Under the pieces are notes generated by a model. The model was given only the letters and a program-made list of their open reading frames with translations. It ran no database searches and was not told the DNA's origin. Made by a program: the position numbers and the translations under genes. Positions 22,250-31,138 of a stretch of DNA of 32,667 nt are shown here, in pieces; positions within the stretch are counted from its first letter, which is position 1, and the number at the start of each line of letters is the position of its first letter. The DNA is from DHVE2 group archaeon (GTDB lineage Archaea > Thermoplasmatota > Thermoplasmata > Thermoplasmatales > Aciduliprofundaceae): the NCBI GenBank assembly GCA_015521465.1, contig WAOD01000005.1:1-32667 (forward strand). The letters run 5' to 3'.

Positions 22250-22731
22250 AGTTTATACCCTATCTTTCTTAGAAATTCTTTTCTTTCTTTTTTCTCGTCC
22301 TTTCCTTCCACTCCTAACGGTGGATATCCATCAATCACCCCTATTATTCCTTTGCCCTGCTCTGTAGAAGCAACAATCACTTGAAGTGGGTTAGCGCTGG
22401 CTGCAAGAATTCTCGTAATCTCCTGAACATTTTTGAGTGTATTAAGAACATTTATGGGGTATGCATTCCTTATCAATATTATAAAAACATGCCCTGCACC
22501 TATTTTTTCACAGTTATCTACTGCGTACTTGATTAACTCATTATCATTTCCTTCGTGTCTTATCAATCTCGGGCCGGATGCCTCACAAAATGCTATCCCG
22601 AATTTAATTCCTGGAACACTTGTAACTAATGCCTCGTATATGTCTTCTGCAGTTTTTATAAAGTGGCTGTATCCTAATATCACATTTATGTCTTCTTCGG
22701 GTCTGCTGATGTTTACAACTTCCATGTTCAT
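22246..22731 (-). CDS. Adenosine-specific kinase-like protein (COG1839/DUF355)
   Basis: A 161-residue protein closely fitting the DUF355 family: [80 protein letters not shown] and [29 protein letters not shown]. Members are annotated as adenosine-specific kinases from a crystal study of a Pyrobaculum protein; the cellular role is not well defined. It is the first gene of the run DUF355–methyltransferase–DUF167–Toprim. An AATTTAATTTT box lies about 21-31 nt upstream of the ATG, so a leaderless start is likely. Confidence 0.93.
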   Translation of the reverse strand: MNMEVVNISRPEEDINVILGYSHFIKTAEDIYEALVTSVPGIKFGIAFCEASGPRLIRHEGNDNELIKYAVDNCEKIGAGHVFIILIRNAYPINVLNTLKNVQEITRILAASANPLQVIVASTEQGKGIIGVIDGYPPLGVEGKDEKKERKEFLRKIGYKL

Positions 22732-22751
22732 ATGGCGTAATTGTGGAATAC

Positions 22752-22763
22752 AAAATTAAATTT
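22752..22763 (-). promoter_or_regulatory. TATA-like region for the DUF355 operon
   Basis: The reverse strand holds AATTTAATTTTG at the leaderless distance from the ATG at 22731. The 194-bp interval up to 22925 also carries the divergent aglB promoter; no other feature is obvious in it. Confidence 0.4.
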
Positions 22764-22890
22764 TTCCTTTTTCAATCCTTTTAAATTTGTAATGTTGCGT
22801 CTAAATCACTTTTTCCCTTATCTTTCTTTCATTACTCTGAACCTATCTTTACCGGTGTTTTTTGAAATCCATCCACAATTCGGCGATAAG

Positions 22891-22900
22891 TTTTTTATAA
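22891..22900 (+). promoter_or_regulatory. TATA-like box for aglB
   Basis: TTTTTTATAA ends 25 nt before the GTG at 22926, which supports that GTG as a leaderless start. ATG codons at 22935 and 22950 are the alternatives. Confidence 0.5.
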
Positions 22901-22925
22901 GAAATGTGATACCGCTACTGTTCTG

Positions 22926-25900
22926 GTGAGCACTATGCGAGGGTATAAAATGAGTGAAATAAACTGGGAAAAATTGCGGATTCCCCTACTGATAACACTC
23001 TTGGTGGCATTTGCTTTCTTTCTGAGAGTGTACTGGGCAGTGGGGCCATCTATTGAGTACGGATATGCAGTGTCTGGAGGTTCTGATTCGTATTATCACG
23101 AGAGAATAATAAATTATATACTCTCCACAGGCCACCAGCTACTTAATGACCCTATGCTCAACTATCCTATTGGCATGGATAACCCCAGACCTCCCCTGTT
23201 TCACTGGGGTATAGTGATGTTAAGTTTTGTTTTCAGGCCGTTTATGAGCGCTTGGGATGCTGCAGTTCTCGGCTTAATTATATTCCCTGCTATATGGGGA
23301 TCTCTGATTCTCATTCCAATCTACTTACTTGGACGGGAAGCTTACAACAAGAAAGTGGGTATCTTAGCGGCGTTTTTCTTTGCAATAATGCCCGGTGCAA
23401 TCGGTAGAAGCGTGGCCACACAGGCGGACTGGGATGCCTTTGACCTGTTTTTCATAGCTTGGACGTTTTATTTCTTCCTTAAAGCGCTCAAGCTTGTGAG
23501 GTACAAATACTGGATAAAGGACTGGTTCGACAAGACGCAGGTAAAAACAGGCTTGAAAGAGTTTTTCGGAGAAAACAAAGAGGCAGTTATTTATTCGGCT
23601 CTTTCTGGTGCGGCAATGGGCTCTCTAGCACTTGCTTGGAAAGGTTATACTTATGCTCTTACAATTCTGGCCATATATCTATTTGTGCAGGTGTTCATAA
23701 ACAGGTTCAGAAATAAGTCAAACTTGCATATGGTTGTATTTACTGGGATGTTCGTCCTGTTTAGCTTTGGTATGTCTTTCCCGTGGTATTACATTACAAA
23801 TAGGATCTCTGAGTGGTATGCAATACCCTTAGTTGTTATTGCTGGTGTGTTTCTAATTGCTCTATTCCTTGAAGTTACCGGTAAGTATCCGTGGCCATTT
23901 GTATTTACCGTGGCCTCTGGTATTATTGCTATGGGTCTGCTAATTATAAATATATTCCTTCCGGATATGTGGCAGTTGCTCGTTAGCGGTCAGGGATATT
24001 TCGTTAAGAGCAAATTATACAGTACTATCGCGGAGGCGCAACCTGCGTCTCTGGGGTACCTTGCAATGTCATTTGGGGTAGCCATATTCATACTTGCATT
24101 TGGGGGGATTGTTCTTCTGCTTTTAAAAATGCGTAAAGATAAGAACGAGTATTACCTGTTCTTCGTGTTCTACTCAATAATTGCTATATATATGGCTCTT
24201 TCTGCGGCGAGGTTCATATTTAATGCAACGGTACCTTTTGCACTTATGGCTGCTATAGCAGTCATATGGCTTATTGAAGTTCTTAAATTTAGAGAGTCTA
24301 TAGAAGAATACAGGAAGTACAGTGGAAGCGTATGGAAGAAGTTAAAATCTACAGTAAAGTTCTCTCAGGTGGCTCTTGTGCTGGTCATTGCGTTTTTGCT
24401 TGTTGTTCCTACTGTGTGGAGTGCTGTGGATGCTGGGATACCCTATGAAGAGAAAAAGAAATTTGATAAGCAGATTTATGACATAATGCCATCTTTCATG
24501 AGGCCAAATGAAACAACTTATAAGAAGTCCTCCCCGTGGTACCTCGGTGCATTTGGATATTCTCTGCCAAAACCGGATTATCCATGGGAGCGTGCTTGGA
24601 AATGGTTAAGGGAGCAGGACAACTCTACTCCTCCTGAATACCGGCCTGGATTTGTTTCTTGGTGGGATTACGGATTCTCTGCAATACGCCAGGGGCAGCA
24701 TCCAGCAATTGCTGACAATTTTCAGAACGGTTATCAGATGGCTGCTCAGATAATAACTGCTCAAAACGAGAGCGAAGTAATATCTCTATTCATAATCAGG
24801 CTTATGGAAGGTGATTATTACTCGCATAACAAGTCATTCTCTCCAGGAATGCTTGATATTCTTCATCATTATTTTACTGATGCAGATGTAAAGCACATCA
24901 AAGAAGCATTTAAAGACCCTGAACTGTTCAAGGATACTGTGGTAAATAACCCAGATTACTATGGTGTTTATGAGAGCGATATATCTGGGAAGAATTTAGA
25001 GTACGCATATCTTAAAGGTATGTTTGCTCACAGACCTGAGAGCAAGCTTATTTCCCTGTACGATGCTGTTAGAAATTACACCCATCATGATATCCGTTAT
25101 TTTGCGGTTGACTATCGCTTGTTCCCGTTCTCGGGTAGGAATACGGGTATATTCTACGCTCCTGCTAAATTGGGTGATAGGAGAGTTCACCAGTACGGTG
25201 GCACAGTGGTTCCTTACGATTTTTACGTTCTTAAAGCCGTGGATCAGTATGGAAACGAGTACGACTTGAACAAGGTGCCTGTGAAGGTTAGAATTGTTAA
25301 TTATAAGATTGAGTACAAGCCCATGTTTTATGATAGTATGCTTTATAGAACTTTCATAGGTTATTCAGGTAAAGAAGTTGGTGCTGTGGATGGTATCCCG
25401 GGGATATCTCCTGGTTTGTATAATTATTATCCTATGCAGGCATGGGATATGGCACATTTCAAGCTGGTTTACAGAACTGCATACTGGAATCCTTACAAGG
25501 ACTATAAGAATCATACAAATGCATGGAAACCTATTCCGATAGAACAGGCACTTAAATATGCAAAGGAGAACAAGGGCGTTGTAGAATTAAATCCTCCGGC
25601 ATATCAGGTGTTACCAAATGACGTGGTAATCGTAAAGTTTTACGAGGGGGCAATAATAGATGGTACTGTAAAGTTAACCGATGGTGAGCCTCTAAAGCAC
25701 GTGAGGGTTACTTTGCTGGATGAGTATGGTATACCTCATGTGTCTGTTTATACTGATTCTCATGGACATTTCAGGATTCCAGCAGTTGCGGGAAATTTGA
25801 CTCTTGTTGTCTCTACAAATGGTGGTTTAAACAAGTTAAAATTGGTTGAAAAGACAGTTCTTTACAGGGGAACCATAAACGTGTCGGATGAACAGGCCAT

Positions 25901-28900
25901 GCGTCTAAAGCCAAATTATATAATTAATAAGAATATTGTGGTCAAACCATCTAACTTGGATGGTATTGTTTATTTTGATTTAAACCAAAACAACAAATTT
26001 GACAATGGGGATCTCCGCGTAAATAGTGGTGTACTTGTGCTTAGGAACAACACGTATGGATTCAATAAAACATGCGAAATTGTTAACGGTCTTTATCACA
26101 TAAACAACATACCACCTCATAAATACACTGCTGACTTAATACTCAATGGAAGATACTTTGCAGATGCTGCCAATATATCCATTGGGGGCAATCAAAACCT
26201 TACGAAGGATATAGGTATTGTTCCCTCCAAGATTCATGGTGAGGTTACTTATTCTAATGGTGCTCCAGCATCAAATGCTACTGTTGTTTTAAGAGGAGTA
26301 TATGCAAGCTATAAGGTGAGGACTGCTAATAATGGGTCGTATAGTGTGTATGTGGTTCCTGATAATTACACTGTTTATGCACATATGGGAAATTACGTAT
26401 CTCACAAGGATACTGTTATTGTCAATTTGTGGAATTATACTACTTCAGATAACCTGACATTGAGACATGCGTTTATTATAAATGGTTTTGTAGAGTATAA
26501 TGGAGTACCTGTTTCTCATATCCCCGTAAAAATTACATCAGAGTTGCTTCCTCACGATATTTACATTGTAACTACAGATAAAGAAGGTCGATTTACCCTT
26601 GAAGTGCCTGGGGGGTTATATAGTATTTATTCCACATCATATGTTGGCACAACTCGTGTAGCATATGTGGGCTTTTTGAATCTGGATAGTAACAAAAACT
26701 TGGTGCTGCGCATGGCAAAAGGATACAGTGTGAGTGGATATGTCAATGCGCCTAAGCATGTAAAAAATATTGAGATAGGGATATATGGCAATGGTGTTTT
26801 CTACCGCACATTCGTTAATAATACTGGCTATTACGAGGCGTATTTGCCAGAGGGTAAGTATGTTGTAGGTGTGCTTGGATTTGGAGAAAAAAGCGCTCCT
26901 TATTTTGCCAGGGAGATTATTCATCTGTCTGCGCCTCTAACAGTGGATATCGAACTTCATCGGGCATATAATGTTACAGGTGTGGTTTATTTTGACAGAA
27001 ACGGTAACGGAATGGTGGATGAAAACGAAATAATTCGCAATGGTTTGGTGTGCCTTTATGATTCCCATGGTATATATGAAATTAGAAACATTCCTCCTGA
27101 TGGGCGATTTGTTCTGCCAACCAATGTGAATTATCATGTTAAGGTAATTCTCTGGGGATACAGTGTTAGAAATATCGCATATCACGGAAACATTGTGCGT
27201 GTGACGGTCAACTCGTCTCTTGTTCACGTTGCTGGATATCTAAAAACGCAGGGACATATCAATACTATTCCTGTAAATATGCGCTTTATAGAGCACTATG
27301 GGAATTATACTCACGTGTATGAAGTCTCCGGGGTAACCTCCTACTATTCCACATATTTGCCTCCTGGGAACTACACAGTTGAATTTTATGGATACAATCG
27401 CACGTATCGCCTTAATAACTACAGTTTTGTGGTGCCAAGGGGTTTTGCTAATTACTGGTTCAACGTTAGTTTCATTGCTTATGCGCATATTACGCTGATA
27501 ACACAGGGAACTGGGGCCATATGGTTCTTGCATGGGCATAACTACACTTCTGGAAAGACGGTAACCCTACCAATTAATACATATACACTATATGTTTACA
27601 ACAGAACATCCTCCAATGTACTTTCAATAAATGTAGAACACAATGACACGATTGAAGTACCTATATATCTCTCGTACTATGTGGGCTTTGATATTACTAA
27701 TTACACGGAAAGGGCAGAAGTTCATGTGTACGCAGGTAATATGTCTTTAACAGTCTCTGGGGCTATTAAGTTGCCAGAGGGCTCTTATGATTTTGTGGTC
27801 AATGATACTCGTCGCGAAGGTGAAAGCTATTACAATTACTTTGCAGAGAACAGGAGTTTTGTAAACAGTGATACTGTTATAACATTGCATGTGATTAAGA
27901 GGAAAGTAGATACACATCTTGTAGGATATGTTTTGTCCCAACATGGTGCAATTGCAAACTGCATAGTGCATTTTTATTCTCTAAATGGCTTTGGTAATTT
28001 CACGGTGATTACTGATTCTAATGGGAAATACACAGTGGACCTCACTCCTGGTAGATACATGGTGTACACCTCATTTATATTCGGCTCTGAGAAATACGCA
28101 AACATAAGTTTTGTGAAGTTATATAAAGGTTTACGGGAATACGACATACACATGGTTCCAGGGTATTATATTCGGGGAGGCACGTTTTTAAACGGTATTC
28201 CTGTAAGCACGGTGGTCAATTTTGGATTTAATGGTGGTGTTATCAAGGTACTGTCTTCAGGATATTACTGGGTTATATTGCCTTCAGGAAATTATACTGT
28301 TACTTCTGAGCAGAGCCGGGAAGAGTACGGGCTAAATGTGGGGTATTCTTACAATGGGCATTTAAATGTAACCACCCATGATGTTGATCTCAACATATAT
28401 TTGATGAGAGACAACTATCATTTAGTGACTGGCAGAGTCATTGCTGTCGATGAGCAGGTGTCCCCCAATTCTACTATGGGCGTTAGTGTGTTGTTGAAGA
28501 ATGGCGGTAATTCACCGGAGGAAGTTAGGCTGGAAGGCGTTGGTGAGTGGAGTGTTATTGGAAACCATATTTTCAAGATGAATCCTGGAGATACCAAGAC
28601 CGTCTCTCTGAAGGTACATGTGCCCTACAATGCGAGATATGGAGAAGATAGCTTCAAGATTCGCATTTTGTTCTCAAAGTACTCTAGGGATATTATTGTC
28701 CATACAAACGTGTCGGAAGTTTTCAGGGCAGAGCTTTCCGAATCTCTTAATGGGTGGAGCAACAATTCTCTCGTGTATACCGTTACTATCCACAATGAGG
28801 GGAATACTGCCGTAAATTACACTCTTAGCATTTTAAATTCAGAGGAACTTACTGCAAAGGGCTGGGAAGTTCATGTGGAGATGGACAAGCATACAGTTGG

Positions 28901-29192
28901 CTATGTGAATGTTCCTGCAAACGATTATCGCAAAATCAAGGTTATTGCCGTGGCAACTAAAGATGTTCCCTCTACTGTGGTGCCCATTACTCTATCAGTG
29001 TTTGGTGGCAGGGAGTATACCATTCATTTGTCTCTTTATCATCCCGAGGTATCTCATAATAGCCTTTATGTTAAGGGAGAGAACGTGCAGAATTATTCAG
29101 GAGTGTCTATTGGTAGTTATACATACGCAGTTTGGATATTGGCGGCTGTTATTGCAATTGTTATCCTGTGGATAGGGAGGTATAGGAAATGA
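22926..29192 (+). CDS. aglB: Oligosaccharyltransferase AglB/STT3 with a giant extracellular C-terminal extension
   Basis: AglB transfers the lipid-linked glycan onto Asn of NxS/T in exported proteins. Residues about 18-480 carry the multi-helix membrane core, with the first acidic motif in SGGSDSYYHERI and the second in ATQADWDAFDLFF. The catalytic WWDYG lies at 579-583, followed by FSAIRQGQHPAIADNFQNG. The STT3 part ends near residue 905. About 1,180 residues follow: ten or so beta-sandwich repeats of carboxypeptidase-regulatory/transthyretin-like type (DGxVKLTDGEPLKHVRVTL, HGEVTYSNGAPASNATVVL and so on). Two EF-hand-like loops start near 1016 (FDLNQNNKFDNGD) and 1356 (FDRNGNGMVDENE). Two NEW3/CARDB-like domains follow from about 1831, and a last membrane helix (about 2064-2084) is followed by RYRK. 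Usual archaeal AglB is 800-1,000 aa. NxS/T sequons are dense in the extension. Coupled to the next gene by ATGA. Confidence 0.95.
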   Translation: MSTMRGYKMSEINWEKLRIPLLITLLVAFAFFLRVYWAVGPSIEYGYAVSGGSDSYYHERIINYILSTGHQLLNDPMLNYPIGMDNPRPPLFHWGIVMLSFVFRPFMSAWDAAVLGLIIFPAIWGSLILIPIYLLGREAYNKKVGILAAFFFAIMPGAIGRSVATQADWDAFDLFFIAWTFYFFLKALKLVRYKYWIKDWFDKTQVKTGLKEFFGENKEAVIYSALSGAAMGSLALAWKGYTYALTILAIYLFVQVFINRFRNKSNLHMVVFTGMFVLFSFGMSFPWYYITNRISEWYAIPLVVIAGVFLIALFLEVTGKYPWPFVFTVASGIIAMGLLIINIFLPDMWQLLVSGQGYFVKSKLYSTIAEAQPASLGYLAMSFGVAIFILAFGGIVLLLLKMRKDKNEYYLFFVFYSIIAIYMALSAARFIFNATVPFALMAAIAVIWLIEVLKFRESIEEYRKYSGSVWKKLKSTVKFSQVALVLVIAFLLVVPTVWSAVDAGIPYEEKKKFDKQIYDIMPSFMRPNETTYKKSSPWYLGAFGYSLPKPDYPWERAWKWLREQDNSTPPEYRPGFVSWWDYGFSAIRQGQHPAIADNFQNGYQMAAQIITAQNESEVISLFIIRLMEGDYYSHNKSFSPGMLDILHHYFTDADVKHIKEAFKDPELFKDTVVNNPDYYGVYESDISGKNLEYAYLKGMFAHRPESKLISLYDAVRNYTHHDIRYFAVDYRLFPFSGRNTGIFYAPAKLGDRRVHQYGGTVVPYDFYVLKAVDQYGNEYDLNKVPVKVRIVNYKIEYKPMFYDSMLYRTFIGYSGKEVGAVDGIPGISPGLYNYYPMQAWDMAHFKLVYRTAYWNPYKDYKNHTNAWKPIPIEQALKYAKENKGVVELNPPAYQVLPNDVVIVKFYEGAIIDGTVKLTDGEPLKHVRVTLLDEYGIPHVSVYTDSHGHFRIPAVAGNLTLVVSTNGGLNKLKLVEKTVLYRGTINVSDEQAMRLKPNYIINKNIVVKPSNLDGIVYFDLNQNNKFDNGDLRVNSGVLVLRNNTYGFNKTCEIVNGLYHINNIPPHKYTADLILNGRYFADAANISIGGNQNLTKDIGIVPSKIHGEVTYSNGAPASNATVVLRGVYASYKVRTANNGSYSVYVVPDNYTVYAHMGNYVSHKDTVIVNLWNYTTSDNLTLRHAFIINGFVEYNGVPVSHIPVKITSELLPHDIYIVTTDKEGRFTLEVPGGLYSIYSTSYVGTTRVAYVGFLNLDSNKNLVLRMAKGYSVSGYVNAPKHVKNIEIGIYGNGVFYRTFVNNTGYYEAYLPEGKYVVGVLGFGEKSAPYFAREIIHLSAPLTVDIELHRAYNVTGVVYFDRNGNGMVDENEIIRNGLVCLYDSHGIYEIRNIPPDGRFVLPTNVNYHVKVILWGYSVRNIAYHGNIVRVTVNSSLVHVAGYLKTQGHINTIPVNMRFIEHYGNYTHVYEVSGVTSYYSTYLPPGNYTVEFYGYNRTYRLNNYSFVVPRGFANYWFNVSFIAYAHITLITQGTGAIWFLHGHNYTSGKTVTLPINTYTLYVYNRTSSNVLSINVEHNDTIEVPIYLSYYVGFDITNYTERAEVHVYAGNMSLTVSGAIKLPEGSYDFVVNDTRREGESYYNYFAENRSFVNSDTVITLHVIKRKVDTHLVGYVLSQHGAIANCIVHFYSLNGFGNFTVITDSNGKYTVDLTPGRYMVYTSFIFGSEKYANISFVKLYKGLREYDIHMVPGYYIRGGTFLNGIPVSTVVNFGFNGGVIKVLSSGYYWVILPSGNYTVTSEQSREEYGLNVGYSYNGHLNVTTHDVDLNIYLMRDNYHLVTGRVIAVDEQVSPNSTMGVSVLLKNGGNSPEEVRLEGVGEWSVIGNHIFKMNPGDTKTVSLKVHVPYNARYGEDSFKIRILFSKYSRDIIVHTNVSEVFRAELSESLNGWSNNSLVYTVTIHNEGNTAVNYTLSILNSEELTAKGWEVHVEMDKHTVGYVNVPANDYRKIKVIAVATKDVPSTVVPITLSVFGGREYTIHLSLYHPEVSHNSLYVKGENVQNYSGVSIGSYTYAVWILAAVIAIVILWIGRYRK

Positions 29193-29971
29193 GAACGGTA
29201 GTTGCTTTTGCAATGTTATTGCTTGTCTTTATGCAGTTGCTATTCGTGGCGCCCCAGGTGGAAGGTGTGACCTCAGCGGGCATGCATATTGAGGGCCCAT
29301 CCGTAATTGCAACTAATTCAACGGTTCATTATAGGGTTATTGTCAGTGCTGGTTTTGACAAGTACATGTGTACCCTGCTGATCGGTGGTGAGAACCTTAC
29401 TGGTTTGAGCCCTGTTAATCAGACTATGCAGGAAAATACAAGAGGTGTATTTGATTTCAGCGTCCATGCGCCTAATGTAACTCAGTCACTTTATCTCAGT
29501 TTCAAGGCATATGGCATCATAAATTCCACAGGAAAAATAAAAGTTTACGAGAGAACTTTATACGTTGAGGTAAAAAAGGCTTATACTGTGATTGCATCTA
29601 TTAAGAATACAGAGAATTATACAGTATCAAACGTAACGGTGAATTTTTACGTGGATAATAGATATATAGGAAATGTTACTGTGGATAAAATATCTCCAAA
29701 CTCTACTAAAAAGGTTACGTACTATTGGGTCCCAGACGTGGGGAATGGTGTGCATAATTTAAAAATGACTATTGATGCACCAGGAGTGGTTTTTGGAGGC
29801 ACCAATGCGAATTCATATGCAAGGGATATTTACATCGGTAAATTACCTAACTATGGCTGGATTTATTATCTTGGAGTGGCAACTCTCAGTGTTTTAGTGG
29901 TTGTACTTATATTTCAGCTACTTTTCGGTAAGAAAGGCCATAGAGAGCGATCGCCCAAATGGAAAAAATGA
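29189..29971 (+). CDS. Membrane-anchored extracellular protein with CARDB-like domain, coupled to aglB
   Basis: A 260-residue type I membrane protein. Residues 1-26 are a signal peptide (TVVAFAMLLLVFMQLLFVAP). The ectodomain is beta-rich: HIEGPSVIATNSTVHYRVIVSA near the start, then a CARDB/Ig-like module YTVIASIKNTENYTVSNVTVNFYVDNRYIGNVTV and YYWVPDVGNGVHNLKMTIDA. A transmembrane helix (about 225-246) and a short basic tail RSPKWKK close it. The ectodomain holds many NxS/T sequons. Its ATG overlaps the aglB stop (ATGA), so it should be made with AglB; I infer an accessory or surface-display partner. It resembles the NEW3/CARDB end of AglB in build. The exact role is unknown. Confidence 0.85.
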   Translation: MRTVVAFAMLLLVFMQLLFVAPQVEGVTSAGMHIEGPSVIATNSTVHYRVIVSAGFDKYMCTLLIGGENLTGLSPVNQTMQENTRGVFDFSVHAPNVTQSLYLSFKAYGIINSTGKIKVYERTLYVEVKKAYTVIASIKNTENYTVSNVTVNFYVDNRYIGNVTVDKISPNSTKKVTYYWVPDVGNGVHNLKMTIDAPGVVFGGTNANSYARDIYIGKLPNYGWIYYLGVATLSVLVVVLIFQLLFGKKGHRERSPKWKK

Positions 29972-29972
29972 G

Positions 29973-30536
29973 TTAAATATGCATCTCTGTGAAATATTCT
30001 CTGATTTTTTTTATGTGCTCATCTTTTTTGTCAAGAGGAAGTGCAAGATAGCCGGTTAGCTGGTGATAACTTTTAAACACGTTGATTTGCTTTGCATCTA
30101 CAAATCCCAATCTACTGTAAAATTCTTTTGCTTTCTTTGTCAGGGGTTTGGTTATCATGTATTCAGGGGTAAGATATATTCCCAACAAAAACATTTTGTA
30201 TCCTATTTTTTCTCCACGTAGTGATTCACTTGTTTCCTGCGCTCTTAATACATTTGCAACTAATGGTAATTCTTCCCAGTGATCAATATATACAAATGCT
30301 GTAACTGTTCTATCCTTGACTCCAAGTATAAGCAGAGGTCTTGGGAACTTTCTAAGCCACATTTTGAATGTTTCTAAATAGTCAACTATTCCATATAAAT
30401 GAAAGAAAGAGAGTTTTCTAACATCAAAGGAATCCAATTCTGTAGCTTCATCTATTAGATAATATCTGTAGTTGCTGTCTGAAGAAAGTAAAATCAAAAA
30501 AATCCCCCACTTTACTGCGTGGGGTAGACTATCCAC
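29973..30536 (-). CDS. GNAT-like acetyltransferase-fold protein
   Basis: A protein of up to 187 residues. The C-terminal half shows GNAT features: KIGYKMFLLGIYLTPEYMI, then KPLTKKAKEFYSRLGFVDAKQI, whose FYxxLGF is the usual last-strand mark of the fold. The first half has RYYLIDEATELDSFDVRKLSFFHLYGIVDYL and LILGVKDRTVTAFVYIDHW. The acetyl-CoA loop (Q/RxxGxG/A) is not clear, so catalytic activity is uncertain. The open frame begins at GTG 30536, but that lies inside the preceding gene and upstream of a hairpin-T-tract; translation may instead begin at a TTG near 30502 or further in. It ends at 29973, one base from the aglB-partner stop (convergent). Confidence 0.65.
   Translation of the reverse strand: MDSLPHAVKWGIFLILLSSDSNYRYYLIDEATELDSFDVRKLSFFHLYGIVDYLETFKMWLRKFPRPLLILGVKDRTVTAFVYIDHWEELPLVANVLRAQETSESLRGEKIGYKMFLLGIYLTPEYMITKPLTKKAKEFYSRLGFVDAKQINVFKSYHQLTGYLALPLDKKDEHIKKIREYFTEMHI
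30496..30524 (-). terminator. Hairpin plus T-tract at the end of the tandem-paralogue operon
   Basis: The reverse strand has CCCCAC, an 8-nt loop GCAGTAAA, GTGGGG, then GA and seven T. The stem is six G-C-rich pairs. The TAA stop codon of the upstream gene (30514-30512) lies in the loop. It looks like a textbook intrinsic terminator, which is uncommon in archaea where T-tracts alone usually suffice. Confidence 0.6.
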
Positions 30537-31138
30537 ACTCCTGCGTTGTTTCTAAGTATCATGTTCATCTGCGTCCTTGTGATATTTGCCTTCTCTAATA
30601 GTATTGGTAACCACTCTTCTGGCGCAATTTTTTTGGAGCCATCTGGTGAAACTGTTGCTATATGCGCAACATTTACTTTCTTTCCCTCAACGGTAATTTT
30701 TTCAGCTGCAGCTTTTCGGTATGTCTGAATTATTATGTCCCCTGTCTCTATTGCGGTGGGAGTAGTCCTTGAGTTGTAGTATTCAGCGACATCTTTGTGT
30801 ATTTTTGGAAATTCACCTATGCGCTTGGTGTATTCTTTCCAGCCTCTCAAAAATGGACTCTCCACAGTTACCATGCAGTATTTTGACACTGCGTTAACTT
30901 TTTCAAATGCAGACAGTATGGATTCTCCTTTCACTATTGCTTCCACAAAGCTATCCCAATCTGTGTATTCCTCTTCCGGCATGCTTCTTGCTAGTGAATA
31001 CGCGAGGCTCATTAAGTAGTTGTTCATTCCTGCGGCTCCCTGTTTATCTGCGATGTCTTCCAAGAATAAATATGTGGCAATATCTACCATTGGATTGTCC
31101 AGGAGATCCTCTTTTCTCTCAATTTTTCTCTGAATCAT
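30512..31138 (-). CDS. Hypothetical protein, tandem paralogue 2
   Basis: A 208-residue soluble protein without signal or membrane segment. Its first half is helical (VDIATYLFLEDIADKQGAAGMNNYLMSLAYSLARSM, then EEYTDWDSFVEAIVKGESI). The second half is mixed, with FPKIHKDVAEYYNSRTTPTAI, a strand GDIIIQTYRKAAAEKITVEGKKVNVAHIA and a final helix-strand TRTQMNMILRNNAGVWIVY. The same order and several identical positions occur in the gene just upstream, so the two arose by duplication. Unlike the upstream copy it has only one Cys (in KYCMVTV). I do not recognise the family. The ATG overlaps the upstream stop (ATGA) with GAGGTGA before it; the stop lies in a terminator hairpin. Confidence 0.8.
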   Translation of the reverse strand: MIQRKIERKEDLLDNPMVDIATYLFLEDIADKQGAAGMNNYLMSLAYSLARSMPEEEYTDWDSFVEAIVKGESILSAFEKVNAVSKYCMVTVESPFLRGWKEYTKRIGEFPKIHKDVAEYYNSRTTPTAIETGDIIIQTYRKAAAEKITVEGKKVNVAHIATVSPDGSKKIAPEEWLPILLEKANITRTQMNMILRNNAGVWIVYPTQ

